From Bradyrhizobium nitroreducens (GTDB taxonomy: Bacteria; Pseudomonadota; Alphaproteobacteria; Rhizobiales; Xanthobacteraceae): a DNA stretch of 64,000 bases. Shown piece by piece: positions 36,799-47,228 of the stretch. The stretch lies in assembly GCF_002776695.1 (NCBI RefSeq), contig NZ_LFJC01000003.1, forward strand, positions 6,555,984 to 6,619,983. Direction: 5' to 3'. The notes under the pieces are model-generated. The model worked only from the letters and a program-made list of their open reading frames with translations, was not told where the DNA came from and searched no databases. The first letter of the stretch is position 1, and each line of letters starts with the position of its first letter. Both the position numbers and the translations under genes were made by a program.

Positions 36799-38085
36799 AT
36801 GGCGCAGGGGCAGGGAGACTACCGGATTCTGCATGAGGCCGATTTGCGGGATCATCTCGCAGGCCTGCCGGATCTGACGGCGCGCCTCGGCGGCGATCCG
36901 GCTGCCTGGGACATTACCGAGGTCGGCGACGGCAACCTCAACCTCGTCTTCATCGTCAAGGGCACGAGCGGCGGCGTCGCCGTGAAGCAGGCGTTGCCTT
37001 ATGTCCGCCTCGTCGGCGAGAGCTGGCCGCTGCCGCTGTCGCGGGCCCACTACGAATATCTCGCGTTGTCACGCCAGGCGGAGCTCGCACCCGGCCTCGT
37101 GCCGGCTCTGCTGCATCACGACGAGACTCTCGCGCTGACGGTGATGGAGCTGCTCGAGCCCCACATCATCATGCGCAAGGGGCTGGTCGCGGGCACGCAA
37201 TATCCCGGCTTCGCCGGTGACATCACCACCTTCATGGCGCGGACGCTGTTCTTCACCTCCGACCTTGCGCTGTCGGCGGCCGAGAAGAAGGAGGGCATTG
37301 CGGCCTTCGCCGGCAACCATGCGCTCTGCAAGATCACCGAGGACCTGATCTTCACCGATCCCTACCGCATCGCCGAGCAGAACCGCTGGACCGCGCCCTA
37401 TCTCGATGCGCTCGCCGTCAGCCTGCGCGACGACATGGAGCTGCACGTTGCCGTCTCCCGGCTGAAGCTGAAGTTCATGGCAAGCCCCGAGGCGCTGCTC
37501 CATGGCGACCTCCACACCGGCTCGATCATGGTCACGGCCAGCCAGACGCGGGTGATCGACCCCGAATTCGCGTTCTATGGCCCGATGGGCTTCGACGTCG
37601 GCGCCGTGATCGCCAACCTCCTGATGGCTTATTTCGCCTCCGCCGGCCACGAGCGCGCCCCAGGCGAGCGGGCCGCGTTCGAGGCCTGGGTGCTGGAGAC
37701 GATCGAGCAGGTCTGGATCGGGTTTGCCCGCAAGTTTCTGGAGCTCTGGCGCACAGCGGGCACTGGCGATGCCTATCCGGTCTCGCTCTTTGCCGGCCCG
37801 CAGGGCGCGACGCGCCTCGAGGCCGAGCGCCAGACCTACATGCAGCGCCTGTTCACTGAGGTCGTCGGCTTCGCCGCCGCAAAGACCATCCGCCGCATCT
37901 TCGGCCTCGCCCATAACATCGACTTCGAGCTGATCGAGGATGCGAAGACGCGGGCGATCAGCGAAGCACGCGCGGTGCGGCTGGCGCGGGCGATGATGGT
38001 GGAGACCGGGACTTTTCGGACGATCGGCGATGTGACGGGCGCCGCGCGGAAGCTGCGGAACTGGATGCCGGAATTGTCGGGCTGA
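36799..38085 (+). CDS. mtnK: S-methyl-5-thioribose kinase
   Basis: A 428-residue kinase of the methionine salvage pathway that phosphorylates methylthioribose with ATP. It has the aminoglycoside-phosphotransferase-like fold. Visible are the ATP-loop region EVGDGNLNLVFIVKG, the lysine in AVKQALP (K63), the catalytic loop LLHGDLHTGSIMV (D237) and DPEFAFYGPMGFD. Length matches MtnK of Bacillus and Klebsiella (about 400). The usual partner mtnA (isomerase) is not in this window. Either it lies elsewhere or the product serves another route. Confidence 0.93.
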   Translation: MAQGQGDYRILHEADLRDHLAGLPDLTARLGGDPAAWDITEVGDGNLNLVFIVKGTSGGVAVKQALPYVRLVGESWPLPLSRAHYEYLALSRQAELAPGLVPALLHHDETLALTVMELLEPHIIMRKGLVAGTQYPGFAGDITTFMARTLFFTSDLALSAAEKKEGIAAFAGNHALCKITEDLIFTDPYRIAEQNRWTAPYLDALAVSLRDDMELHVAVSRLKLKFMASPEALLHGDLHTGSIMVTASQTRVIDPEFAFYGPMGFDVGAVIANLLMAYFASAGHERAPGERAAFEAWVLETIEQVWIGFARKFLELWRTAGTGDAYPVSLFAGPQGATRLEAERQTYMQRLFTEVVGFAAAKTIRRIFGLAHNIDFELIEDAKTRAISEARAVRLARAMMVETGTFRTIGDVTGAARKLRNWMPELSG

Positions 38086-38465
38086 CGAAGACTTTCTGCG
38101 AGGAGGGGGCTCCACACTCCGTCATTGCGAGCGTAGCGAAGCAATCCAGAATCCCTCCGCGGAAAGAATCTAGATTGCTTCGTCGCAAGAGTTCGTCGCA
38201 ATGACGTGGCGAAGCCTTCGCTCCCAATGGCGGGGGAGGCCGCGGACGGTTGCCAACGGTGACCCATCGTCATGTTCGTTCGATGACGCACCGCGTCAAT
38301 CGGCGGCTTGCACCGGCCGCGGGATGCAACCTGCGTCCCCGGGGTCTCCGTCGAAGGGCTGCCATCTGGAACCGGGATAGGTCACCACCAAAACGAAGCT
38401 TGCGTTCGACGGGTGACGAATGATCAAATCCCTGATCGGCACGCACCTGCGTTGTTGGGGGACTC
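38086..38465. other. Intergenic region with palindromic repeat, upstream of the peptide importer
   Basis: This 380-bp gap carries a repeat element (38120-38206) in its first third. The remaining 260 bp hold no credible gene and should contain the promoter of the Dpp-type operon. I see no clear -35/-10 pair. The start at 38466 is preceded by GTTGTTGGGGGACTC, giving a weak GGGGGA ribosome site. Confidence 0.5.
38120..38206. repeat. Palindromic intergenic repeat (CGTCATTGCGA type)
   Basis: The element starts CGTCATTGCGAGCG and ends GCAATGACG. Inner segments AGCAATCCAGA and TCTAGATTGCTTCG are also complementary, so it folds as one long imperfect hairpin. It is a second repeat family, different from the one at nuoI/nuoJ, and of a type frequent in Bradyrhizobium intergenic DNA. 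It lies 34 bp after the mtnK stop, where it could act as a transcript end or stabiliser. Confidence 0.8.
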
Positions 38466-40055
38466 ATGATGTTCAGGATGATTGCGATCGTCGCGGGGGT
38501 TGGGCTGGCGCTGGCCGCCACGGCGGAGGCCCAGACGCCGCGCAAGGGCGGAACCATCCGCATGACCGCGCCGTATGGCTCGAGCTTCACGAGTCTCGAC
38601 ATTCACACCACGCAGCGCGCCCAGGACGAGATCTACGCCAAGGCGCTGCATCGCTCGCTCTACATCTGGAATTCGGCGGAAGGAAAGCCGGTTCTGGAGC
38701 TCGCCAAGGAGGACGTGGTCTCGGGCGGAGGCCTGGTTCATACCTTCAAGCTGCGCGACGACGCCTATTTCCACAACGGCCGGAAGATGACCGCGGACGA
38801 TGTCATCTGGTCCTACAACCGCATCATGGACGGCACCAAGGCCTTTCCCGGTGCGCGCTTCGTGCGCGTCATCGAGGGGGCCGCGGCGGTCGAGAAGGGC
38901 CAGGCCAAGGAGATCTCCGGCCTGAAGAAGATCGACGATTTCACCATCGAGATGAAGCTGACAGAGAAGGTCGATCCCGGCTTCTACTTCTTCACCGCGC
39001 TGACCTCGATCTATCCCGCCGACGAAGGCGCCAAGGAGAGCTTCATCCAGCATCCGATCGGCCTCGGGCCGTTCAAATTCGTCGAGCACGTGCCGGGATC
39101 GCGCATCGTGCTGGAGCGATGGGACCGGTTCTACAAGCCGGGCAAGCCTTATGCCGACAAGGTCATCGTGTCGATCATGGCCGAGGCCGCCGCCCGCGAC
39201 GTCGCCTTCCGCAACAAGGAGATCGACACCTCGGTGCTGGGACCTGCGCAATACGTGGCGTATCAGTCCGACGCCGCCCTCAAGGGCACCATCGTCGAGG
39301 TCGCCGAGGTCTTCACGCGCTACATGGGCATGAATCCCTCCTTCAAGCCGTTTTCCGACAAGCGCGTGAGGCAGGCGATCAACTACGCGATCGATACCGA
39401 TCTGATCATCAACAAGCTGGTCAAGGGCAAGGCCTATCGCGCCACCAGCTGGTTGCCGCTGACTTCGCCCGCCTATGACAAGGCGATGAAGCCTTACGCC
39501 TACGATCCCGCCAAGGCCAAGCAGCTGCTCGCCGAGGCCGGCTACCCCTCAGGCTTCGAATTCGAATGGACCACCAGCCAGAACGAAAGCTGGGGCCTGC
39601 CGATCGTGTCGGCCGTGATCGCGATGCTGGACAAGGTCGGCATCAAGGTGAAGGTGAAGCAGGTCGAGACCGCGGTGCTGGCGGAGGTGGTGCGCAGCGG
39701 CGACTATCAGGCCTTCATCTATTCCCAGGCCAGCGGTCCTGACCCGCTGGCCGCCCTCAAATGCTTCCACTCGGCGACGCCGCAGCCGGCCTGCAACTAC
39801 ATGACCTACAAGAACGCCGATTTTGACAAGATCGTCGACCAGGCAGGGCAGGCCGACGACGGCGCAAAGCGCATCGAATTGCTGCAAAAGGCCAATGCGC
39901 TGCTCTATGACGAGGCGCCGGTCTGGTTCTTCAACTACAACAAGGCGGTCATGGCGGTGCAGCCGTGGCTGAAGGGAATTCAGCTGAATGCGACGGAGCT
40001 GACCCACCAGAACGTCGAAGACCTCTGGGTCGACGAGACCTCGCCCGCGAAGTGA
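38466..40055 (+). CDS. Dpp/Opp-type ABC transporter substrate-binding protein
   Basis: A 529-residue periplasmic solute receptor (SBP family 5). The signal peptide is MMFRMIAIVAGVGLALAATA-EA. The body has KGGTIRMTAPYGS and the family core YFHNGRKMTADDVIWSYNRIMD, then GLGPFKFVEHVPG and VRQAINYAIDTDLI. It captures peptides, nickel complexes or other small solutes; the ligand cannot be read off. First gene of a five-gene importer. Confidence 0.92.
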   Translation: MMFRMIAIVAGVGLALAATAEAQTPRKGGTIRMTAPYGSSFTSLDIHTTQRAQDEIYAKALHRSLYIWNSAEGKPVLELAKEDVVSGGGLVHTFKLRDDAYFHNGRKMTADDVIWSYNRIMDGTKAFPGARFVRVIEGAAAVEKGQAKEISGLKKIDDFTIEMKLTEKVDPGFYFFTALTSIYPADEGAKESFIQHPIGLGPFKFVEHVPGSRIVLERWDRFYKPGKPYADKVIVSIMAEAAARDVAFRNKEIDTSVLGPAQYVAYQSDAALKGTIVEVAEVFTRYMGMNPSFKPFSDKRVRQAINYAIDTDLIINKLVKGKAYRATSWLPLTSPAYDKAMKPYAYDPAKAKQLLAEAGYPSGFEFEWTTSQNESWGLPIVSAVIAMLDKVGIKVKVKQVETAVLAEVVRSGDYQAFIYSQASGPDPLAALKCFHSATPQPACNYMTYKNADFDKIVDQAGQADDGAKRIELLQKANALLYDEAPVWFFNYNKAVMAVQPWLKGIQLNATELTHQNVEDLWVDETSPAK

Positions 40056-40114
40056 CAGACGCTCTCGCGCTCCCTCCATCGTAGCGAACGGTGGAGGGGG
40101 AGAGGAAAGTGCCG

Positions 40115-41038
40115 ATGCTCTCGTTCCTGTTCCGTCGCCTGCTGCAGACCATTCCGACCGTGCTCGCGGTCGTGCTGCTGGTCTTCGTGCTGTTCAGCGT
40201 CGTTCCCGGCAGCATCGTCTCCTCCATGAGCGACGATAGCGATCCCCAGGTCGAGCTGCGGATGAAGAAGCAGCTCGGCCTCGACGATCCCGTCTATGTG
40301 CGGTTCGGCGCCTACATTGCCAAGCTCGCGACCGGTGATTTCGGGACGTCGTTCCGGACCCGCGAGCCTGTTACGACCATGATCGCCAAGCGGGCATGGC
40401 CGACGCTGCAGCTCGTCTTCGCCGCCATGGCGTTTGCCGTCGTCGTCGGTGTGCCGCTGGGTTTCATCGCGGCGCTGAAACCGGGCGGCATCGTCGATAC
40501 GCTTGCCATGGTCGTTGCGGTGTCGGGCCTGTCCATCGCCAAATTCTGGCTCGGGCTGGTCCTGATGTACCTGTTCGCGCTGAAGCTCGGCTGGCTGCCG
40601 AGTTTCGGCTACGGCGACGGCGGATTGAAATATCTGCTGCTGCCGGCCGTGACGCTCGGGGTGTCGCCGATGGCGCTGTTTGCCCGCACGACCCGCGCCG
40701 CGGTCCTGGAGATCATGACCGCCGATTTCGTCCGCACCGCGCGCTCCAAGGGCATGAGCGAGACGAGGGTGGTGAAATGGCATGTGATGCGCAACGCGCT
40801 CGTCATCATCCTCACCACCGTCGGTCTGCAATTCGGCGCCTTGATGGGGCAGGCGGTCGTGGTCGAAAAACTGTTCTCCTGGCCGGGCATCGGTTCGCTG
40901 CTGGTCGACAGCGTCCTGCAGCGCGACATCCCGGCCGTGCAGGGCTCCATTCTCGTGGTGGTGCTGGCCTTCCTCGCGATCAATCTCTTGATCGACGTGC
41001 TCTACGGCGTGATCGATCCCAGGATCCGATACGCATGA
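40115..41038 (+). CDS. ABC transporter permease, DppB/OppB type
   Basis: A 307-residue inner membrane permease with six helices. It starts MLSFLFRRLLQTIPT, the usual DppB opening. The EAA-type loop VRTARSKGMSETRVVKWHVMRNAL is at about residues 205-228, here in pieces. An upstream GTG at 40091 is in frame, but the ATG at 40115 after GGGGAGAGGAAAG fits better. It overlaps the next permease by 4 bp (ATGA). Confidence 0.93.
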   Translation: MLSFLFRRLLQTIPTVLAVVLLVFVLFSVVPGSIVSSMSDDSDPQVELRMKKQLGLDDPVYVRFGAYIAKLATGDFGTSFRTREPVTTMIAKRAWPTLQLVFAAMAFAVVVGVPLGFIAALKPGGIVDTLAMVVAVSGLSIAKFWLGLVLMYLFALKLGWLPSFGYGDGGLKYLLLPAVTLGVSPMALFARTTRAAVLEIMTADFVRTARSKGMSETRVVKWHVMRNALVIILTTVGLQFGALMGQAVVVEKLFSWPGIGSLLVDSVLQRDIPAVQGSILVVVLAFLAINLLIDVLYGVIDPRIRYA

Positions 41039-41852
41039 AGCTCCGCGCCAATCTCGTCATCGGGGGTTCGCTGTTCGCGCTTGCGATCCTGGTCGGCCTG
41101 CTCGCGCCCTGGCTCGCGCACACCGATCCCGTCATGGATGCCAATCTCATGAACGCGGAAGAGCCGCCGAGCTGGACCTGGTGGTTCGGCACCGACGACC
41201 AGGGCCGCGACATCTATTCCCGCGTCGTGTACGGCGCACGCGTCTCGCTGACGGTCGGGATCATCTCGCAGCTGATCAACAGCGTGATCGGCGTGGCCCT
41301 TGGCCTCAGCGCCGGCTACTTCGGCGGCTGGTGGGACGACGTCGTCAATGCCCTGACCAACCTCATGCTCGCGATCCCGTCGCTGATCTTCGCGCTGGCC
41401 ATCATGGCGGTGCTCGGCCCCGGCCTCACCAGCCTCCTGATCGCGCTCGGTCTGACCAACTGGTCCTTCACCTGCCGGATCGCGCGGGCTTCGGCGCTGT
41501 CGCTGCGGAGCCAGGGCTATGTGCAGGCGGCGACCGTGCTCGGCTACGGTGATCTGCGCATCATGATCACGCAGCTGCTGCCGAACATGCTCGGGCCGCT
41601 CATCGTCATCGGCACGCTCGGCATGGGCAGTGCGGTGTTGTCGGAGGCCGCCTTGTCGTTCCTCGGCCTCGGCGTCCGTCCGCCCTTTCCGAGCTGGGGC
41701 AGCATGCTGTCGGAAGCCCGCGAGCAGATCACGACGGCGCCTTGGCTCTCGATCTTTCCGGGCCTCGCCATCTTCCTGACCGTGCTCGGCCTCAATCTGC
41801 TCGGCGACGGCCTGCGCGACATCCTCGATCCCCAATCGCGGAGCCGGCGCAC

Positions 41853-41856
<4 letters not shown>
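41035..41856 (+). CDS. ABC transporter permease, DppC/OppC type
   Basis: A 273-residue partner permease with five or six helices. WWFGTDDQGRDIYSRVVYGAR after the first helix is the DppC/OppC hallmark, seen as GTDDQGRDIYSRVVYG. The EAA loop is ARASALSLRSQGYVQAATVLG. It overlaps both neighbours by 4 bp, as expected for a strictly coupled operon. Confidence 0.93.
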
Positions 41857-42825
<969 letters not shown>

Positions 42826-42833
<8 letters not shown>

Positions 42834-43878
42834 GCCGCACGACATGCCGGGTGAGGGAAGGCCGGACGACGATCTCATCCTCAGCGTTAGGGATCTCGCG
42901 GTTCATTTTCCGCTTGGCGGCGGCTTGCTGGGGGGCGGCAAGCGGCTGCTCCGGGCCGTCGACGGCGTCGATCTCAGCCTGAAGCGCGGCGAGTGCCTCG
43001 GCCTCGTCGGCGAGTCCGGCTCGGGCAAGTCGACGGTCGCCTTGTCGATCCTCGGCCTGCTGGCGCCGACGCGCGGCCGCATCACGGTGGATGGGCAGGT
43101 GGTGACGAGCCGCCAATCTGGCGATCGCAAGGCGCTCGCCCGCACCGTGCAGATCGTGTTTCAGGATCCCTATGCCTCGCTCAACCCGCGCCAGACCGTT
43201 CGTCGCACGCTGGAGGATCCTCTGCGCGTGCACGGGGTCACCGCGAAAAGCGAGATCGCGGACCGCGTCGCGGCGATGCTGAGGCATGTGGGCCTGCGGC
43301 CCGAGCAGGCCGACCGCTACCCGCACGAATTCTCCGGCGGCCAGCGCCAGCGCATCGGCATCGCGCGGGCGCTGATCCTCAATCCCAAGATCGTGATCTG
43401 CGACGAGCCGGTATCGGCGCTCGACGTCTCGATCCGCGCACAGATCATCAATCTGCTGCTGGAGCTGAAGGATACGCTCGGCCTGTCCTACATCATGATC
43501 AGCCACGACCTCGGCGTCGTCGAGCACATGAGCGACCGCGTCGCCGTGATGTATCTCGGCCGCATCGTCGAGAACGGCGACTGGCGCGAGATCTTCGAAC
43601 GGCCCGCGCACCCCTATACGCGTGCACTGATCGCGGCCATCCCGGATCCCTTGCACCATGCTCCGCTGGCGACGACAGGGGGCGACCTTCCCAACCCGCT
43701 CAATCCGCCTAACGGCTGCGCATTCAGCCCGCGCTGTCGGTTTACGGTGGATGTATGCCGAAGCGAGCCGGGTCCGGTGTTGGAGACCCGCGCCGATGGA
43801 CATGCGGTGCGGTGCTGGCGGAGCGAGGAGATTGCGGGGAGGTTGGCCGCGGCGGCGGATTGGGACGTAAACTCATAA
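42826..43878 (+). CDS. ABC transporter ATP-binding protein, DppF/OppF type
   Basis: A 350-residue ATPase. Walker A GESGSGKST is at 62-70, the signature FSGGQRQR at 169-176, and Walker B IVICDEP follows at 189-195. The C-terminal domain contains CAFSPRCRFTVDVC. It closes the importer operon. A weak GGTT/AACC hairpin follows the stop near 43898 but has no T run. Confidence 0.94.
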
Positions 43879-44012
43879 AGTCGCGGATGTCCGGTTCTAA
43901 AACCGAAGCGGAATGATTGCGTTCGTCAGAGCAACTACCGATTTTGACCCGTTGCGGAAGTCGCGCGGGACCGGCAATATCCGTTGGTTGGTGACAGGCT
44001 CAATAGCAGAAC

Positions 44013-44339
44013 ATGGAAATTCAACATCGGGACCAGTTCTCCCAAATCGGGGGAGCGCGGATTGGTCTCATGAACGCTACATTTCCTCTGGCGCAGCTTT
44101 CGGCAAATCGAAATGCACTATCGCTTTCGTGCATGGGCACGGAGTATGTATTTCCGAGGGGCTATATCTCCTCACTTGCGAAGTACCGGGGGTTATTTTC
44201 TGTCGGTCTTCGTATCCACCACGGCATCCCGACGTACCCCGAATTTGTAGTATTTTGGATTGCGCTTCGTTGGGGGCGGACGAAATTCGCATCTCTCCAG
44301 GGGCGATTGGAGGCACTCGGCTACGCGGTGATCGAGTAG
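44013..44339 (+). CDS. Hypothetical protein in a composition-shifted region
   Basis: A 108-residue frame, or 89 residues from the ATG at 44070. The later start gives a more protein-like sequence: NALSLSCMGTEYVFPRG, then KYRGLFSVGLRIHHG, then the hydrophobic YPEFVVFWIAL and a final LEALGYAVIE. This order resembles a group of short conserved proteins I recall from proteobacteria, but I cannot name it. Third-position GC is clearly lower than in flanking genes, suggesting transfer. No good ribosome site precedes either ATG. Confidence 0.45.
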   Translation: MEIQHRDQFSQIGGARIGLMNATFPLAQLSANRNALSLSCMGTEYVFPRGYISSLAKYRGLFSVGLRIHHGIPTYPEFVVFWIALRWGRTKFASLQGRLEALGYAVIE

Positions 44340-44682
44340 CGCCTGGGCGGTGGTCACGTCAGCTTGTGGCCCAACTCGGAAGTCAGGCAAAGCTCGGCTC
44401 TTGCGCTGCTATTGGAGGAGAAGCGGACTTTGCGGGAGGCAGGCATTTAAATGAGTACACGCCACAGTCGGAAATCTTGAGAAGGCTCTGCATTCGTTTG
44501 GCATCCTGTCTACCCCGTCCTTGCGGGCGCGGCGAACTCGTTGCTTCCACTGTGTTTTGCCTGACAGGTCAAATGCCAGTGCGGTCGCAGTCAGGCCAAT
44601 GCGGTTTAGATAAGCACCTGAAATCCCTGACAGTTTCTACTGTGCATGGGGTTGTTTTCGTACTTTTTGCTTTGGCGGTCGT
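44340..44682. other. Composition-shifted intergenic DNA, possible gene remnants
   Basis: This 340-bp stretch is visibly richer in A and T than the rest of the window. In the frame directly after the preceding stop, 36 codons (44340-44447, beginning RLGGGHVSLWPNSEVRQ) stay open and look coding but have no start, so they may be a decayed gene end. No terminator, tRNA-like end or transposase fragment was recognised. Confidence 0.4.
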
Positions 44683-45708
44683 CTACGCCGCCGTCTTTTC
44701 CCGCAACCGCTGCGCATAAACATTGATCACCAGCGCCGCCAGCAGGATCAGGCCGCGGATCAGGATCTTCAGGAAGCTGTCGATGTTGACGTGATCGAGG
44801 CCGTTGTTGAGAACACCAAGAACGAAAAGCCCGACGATGGTGTTGCCGATGCCGCCGCGGCCGCCGAACAGGCTGGTGCCGCCGACCACGACGGCGGCAA
44901 TGGAGTCGAGCAAATAGGTGTCGAACTCGTTCTGCTGCGCGCTGCCGAAATGGGCGACGCCCAGCATGCCGCCGATGCCGGAGCAGACCGCCGAGATCAC
45001 CATCACGCTGCCCAGGATGAGCTTGACGTTGAGGCCGGAATATTCGGCCGCCTCGCGGTTGCCGCCGACCATGTAGACGTAGCGGCCGAAGCGCGTGTAG
45101 GTCAGCACCAGATGGCCGCCGAGCAGCATCACCGCAGCGACGATGACGAGCCAGGGAATGCCCGCGATCGAGCCGGAGCCTAGCGTCGTGATCAGGCTCG
45201 GCACCTTGTAGGCGATCTGGCCGCGCACCAAGAGCGCCGAGATGCCGGCGGCGATCTGCATCATCGCGAGCGTCATGATGAAGGAGGGGATGCCGATCAC
45301 GGTCAGCCCCAGCGCGTTGACGAGGCCGAGCAGGGCGCAAAGCAGAATCGACAGGATGATCGCGACTGCGCCGGGCAGCGGGATGTTGGCGATGTTGACG
45401 TAGGATTCCTGCAACGTGAAATAGGCGACCGCGATGCCGGTGACGTTGGCGATGCTGGCGATCGACAAGTCGATCTCGGCGCAGAGGATCACGAAGGTGA
45501 GGCCGACCGCGATGATGCCCGTCACCGACACCTGGGTCAGGATGTTGCCGAGATTGTCCAGCGTCGCGAAAGAGGGGCTGGCGAAGGCGAAGAAGCCGGA
45601 CAGGAAGATCAGGGTCAGGAACGGGGCGATGTTGCGCATCTGCGAGCGCAGGAACGGCGCAAGGCCCCGTGCCCGCCGCTCCCCCGCCAAAGCCGTCTCG
45701 CTGCTCAT
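44683..45708 (-). CDS. Sugar ABC transporter permease, RbsC type
   Basis: A 341-residue permease with eight to ten helices for a ribose-type importer. The start at 45708 is behind GGAGAAG. Family marks are the TM region VGLTFVILCAEIDLSIASIANVTG (the conserved EIDLSI motif), GRYVYMVGGNREAAEYSGLNV, and VVVGGTSLFGGRGGIGNTIVG. It ends the sugar operon next to the odd-composition stretch. Sugar specificity is unknown. Confidence 0.93.
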   Translation of the reverse strand: MSSETALAGERRARGLAPFLRSQMRNIAPFLTLIFLSGFFAFASPSFATLDNLGNILTQVSVTGIIAVGLTFVILCAEIDLSIASIANVTGIAVAYFTLQESYVNIANIPLPGAVAIILSILLCALLGLVNALGLTVIGIPSFIMTLAMMQIAAGISALLVRGQIAYKVPSLITTLGSGSIAGIPWLVIVAAVMLLGGHLVLTYTRFGRYVYMVGGNREAAEYSGLNVKLILGSVMVISAVCSGIGGMLGVAHFGSAQQNEFDTYLLDSIAAVVVGGTSLFGGRGGIGNTIVGLFVLGVLNNGLDHVNIDSFLKILIRGLILLAALVINVYAQRLREKTAA

Positions 45709-45719
45709 GTGCTTCTCCG

Positions 45720-47222
45720 TCACGCCGCTTCCAGCAGGCGGTCCTTGCTGACCGGCTCGTTCTTGAACTCCCGCACCATCGCGCCGCGCTTGAGTACGAG
45801 GATGCGGTCGGCCAGCGACAGCACCGTTTCCGGCTCGGTCGACAGCACGATGATCGCGAGCCCTTTTGTGCGGAGGTCGCGGACGATGTTGATGACATCG
45901 TTCTTGGCGCCGACATCCATGCCGCGGGTCGGCTCGCACAGCACCAGCAGCTTTGGCGGGTAGGTCAGCCATTTCGCCAGCGCAACCTTCTGCTGGTTGC
46001 CGCCGGAGAGCATGCCGAGGTCGAGGCCGACCACCGGCGGCCGGATCTGCAACTGCTCGACCTGACGCTTTGCGATATCGCGCTCCTGCGCCGGCTTGAG
46101 CAGCAGGGACGAGATGCGGTCGAGAATGCTGATCGAGATGTTCTTGTAGACCGGCTCCTGGTGAAACAGCATGTCGCGCCGGCTCTCCGGCACCAGCGCC
46201 ACCCCGGCACGCCGCGCCGCCGCCGTGCTGGCGAAGGTCTTCGGCTTGCCCTCGACGGCAAGCGTGCCGCTGTCCGGCTTGAGCTTGCCGAACAGGATGC
46301 GGGACAATTCCTGTTGCCCGCAGCCCATGAAGCCGTAGATGCCGAGCACCTCGCCGGCGCGGGCCTCGAAGGAGATGTCCTTCAGGCTGCGCGCCAGCGA
46401 CAGCTGGTCGACCTTCAGGATCACAGGGCTCTCGCTTTGCTGCGGCAGCATCAGATCGTCGCTGTAGCTGTGCTCGAGCGCCTCGCCGCCGCGGCCGATC
46501 ATGGCCTCGATCAGCGCGCCCTTGCTGGTCGCAGCGCTCGCGGTCTCCGCGACCTTCCGCCCGTTGCGGAACACGGTCACCGTGTCGGACACGCGCAGGA
46601 TATCCTCGATGAAATGCGAGATGAAGACGATTGCGGTGCCCTCTTCGCGCAGCCGCCGCAGCGTCGCGAACAGCCGCTCGACCTCGGGCGGGGAGAGGGC
46701 GGAGGTCGGCTCGTCCAGGATGACGATGCGGGCGCCGGAGAACAGCACGCGGGCGATCTCGATCAGCTGCTGCAGGCCGATCGAGAGGTCGCCGAGCCGG
46801 CTCATCGGATCGACGTCGAGACCCAGTCGTGCCAGCTGCTCGCCGGCCTCGCGTGCCATCCGCCGCCATTGCACCAGGCCCAGGGCATTGGTCGGCTGAT
46901 TGCCGAGAAAGACGTTCTCGGCGACCGTGAGGTCAGGCGCGACCGAGAGCTCCTGATGCACCATGGCGATGCCGGCCGCGTGCGCGTCGCGCGCCGAGCG
47001 GAGATGCGTCTCCGCGCCGTCGATCAGGAAGCGGCCGGAGAATTCGGTGTGCACGCCGGCGATGATCTTCATCAGCGTGCTCTTGCCGGCGCCGTTCTCG
47101 CCGACGAGACCGTGGATCTCGCCGGGATAGAGCGCGAAGTCGACACCACGAAGCGCTTCGACGCCGCCGAAGCTCTTCGTGATGCCCTGCAGTTCAAGGA
47201 TGGGCGAACGCACCTCGGGCAT
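45720..47222 (-). CDS. Sugar ABC transporter ATP-binding protein, RbsA type
   Basis: A 500-residue duplicated ATPase. The first half has Walker A GENGAGKST (41-49), a signature LSIGLQQLIEIAR and Walker B IVILDEP. The second half has GFMGCGQQELSR, a degenerate Walker A, then LSGGNQQKVALAKWL and a Walker B variant LLVLCEPTRGMDVGAK. The unequal halves are the rule for RbsA/MglA. It lies 11 bp upstream of the permease gene. Confidence 0.94.
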   Translation of the reverse strand: MPEVRSPILELQGITKSFGGVEALRGVDFALYPGEIHGLVGENGAGKSTLMKIIAGVHTEFSGRFLIDGAETHLRSARDAHAAGIAMVHQELSVAPDLTVAENVFLGNQPTNALGLVQWRRMAREAGEQLARLGLDVDPMSRLGDLSIGLQQLIEIARVLFSGARIVILDEPTSALSPPEVERLFATLRRLREEGTAIVFISHFIEDILRVSDTVTVFRNGRKVAETASAATSKGALIEAMIGRGGEALEHSYSDDLMLPQQSESPVILKVDQLSLARSLKDISFEARAGEVLGIYGFMGCGQQELSRILFGKLKPDSGTLAVEGKPKTFASTAAARRAGVALVPESRRDMLFHQEPVYKNISISILDRISSLLLKPAQERDIAKRQVEQLQIRPPVVGLDLGMLSGGNQQKVALAKWLTYPPKLLVLCEPTRGMDVGAKNDVINIVRDLRTKGLAIIVLSTEPETVLSLADRILVLKRGAMVREFKNEPVSKDRLLEAA

Positions 47223-47228
47223 GAGAGT

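Noticed and set aside
44340..44447. A 36-codon coding-like stretch after the hypothetical gene
   Set aside because: It has no start codon and follows an in-frame stop. It may be a remnant, but that cannot be supported as a gene without a search.
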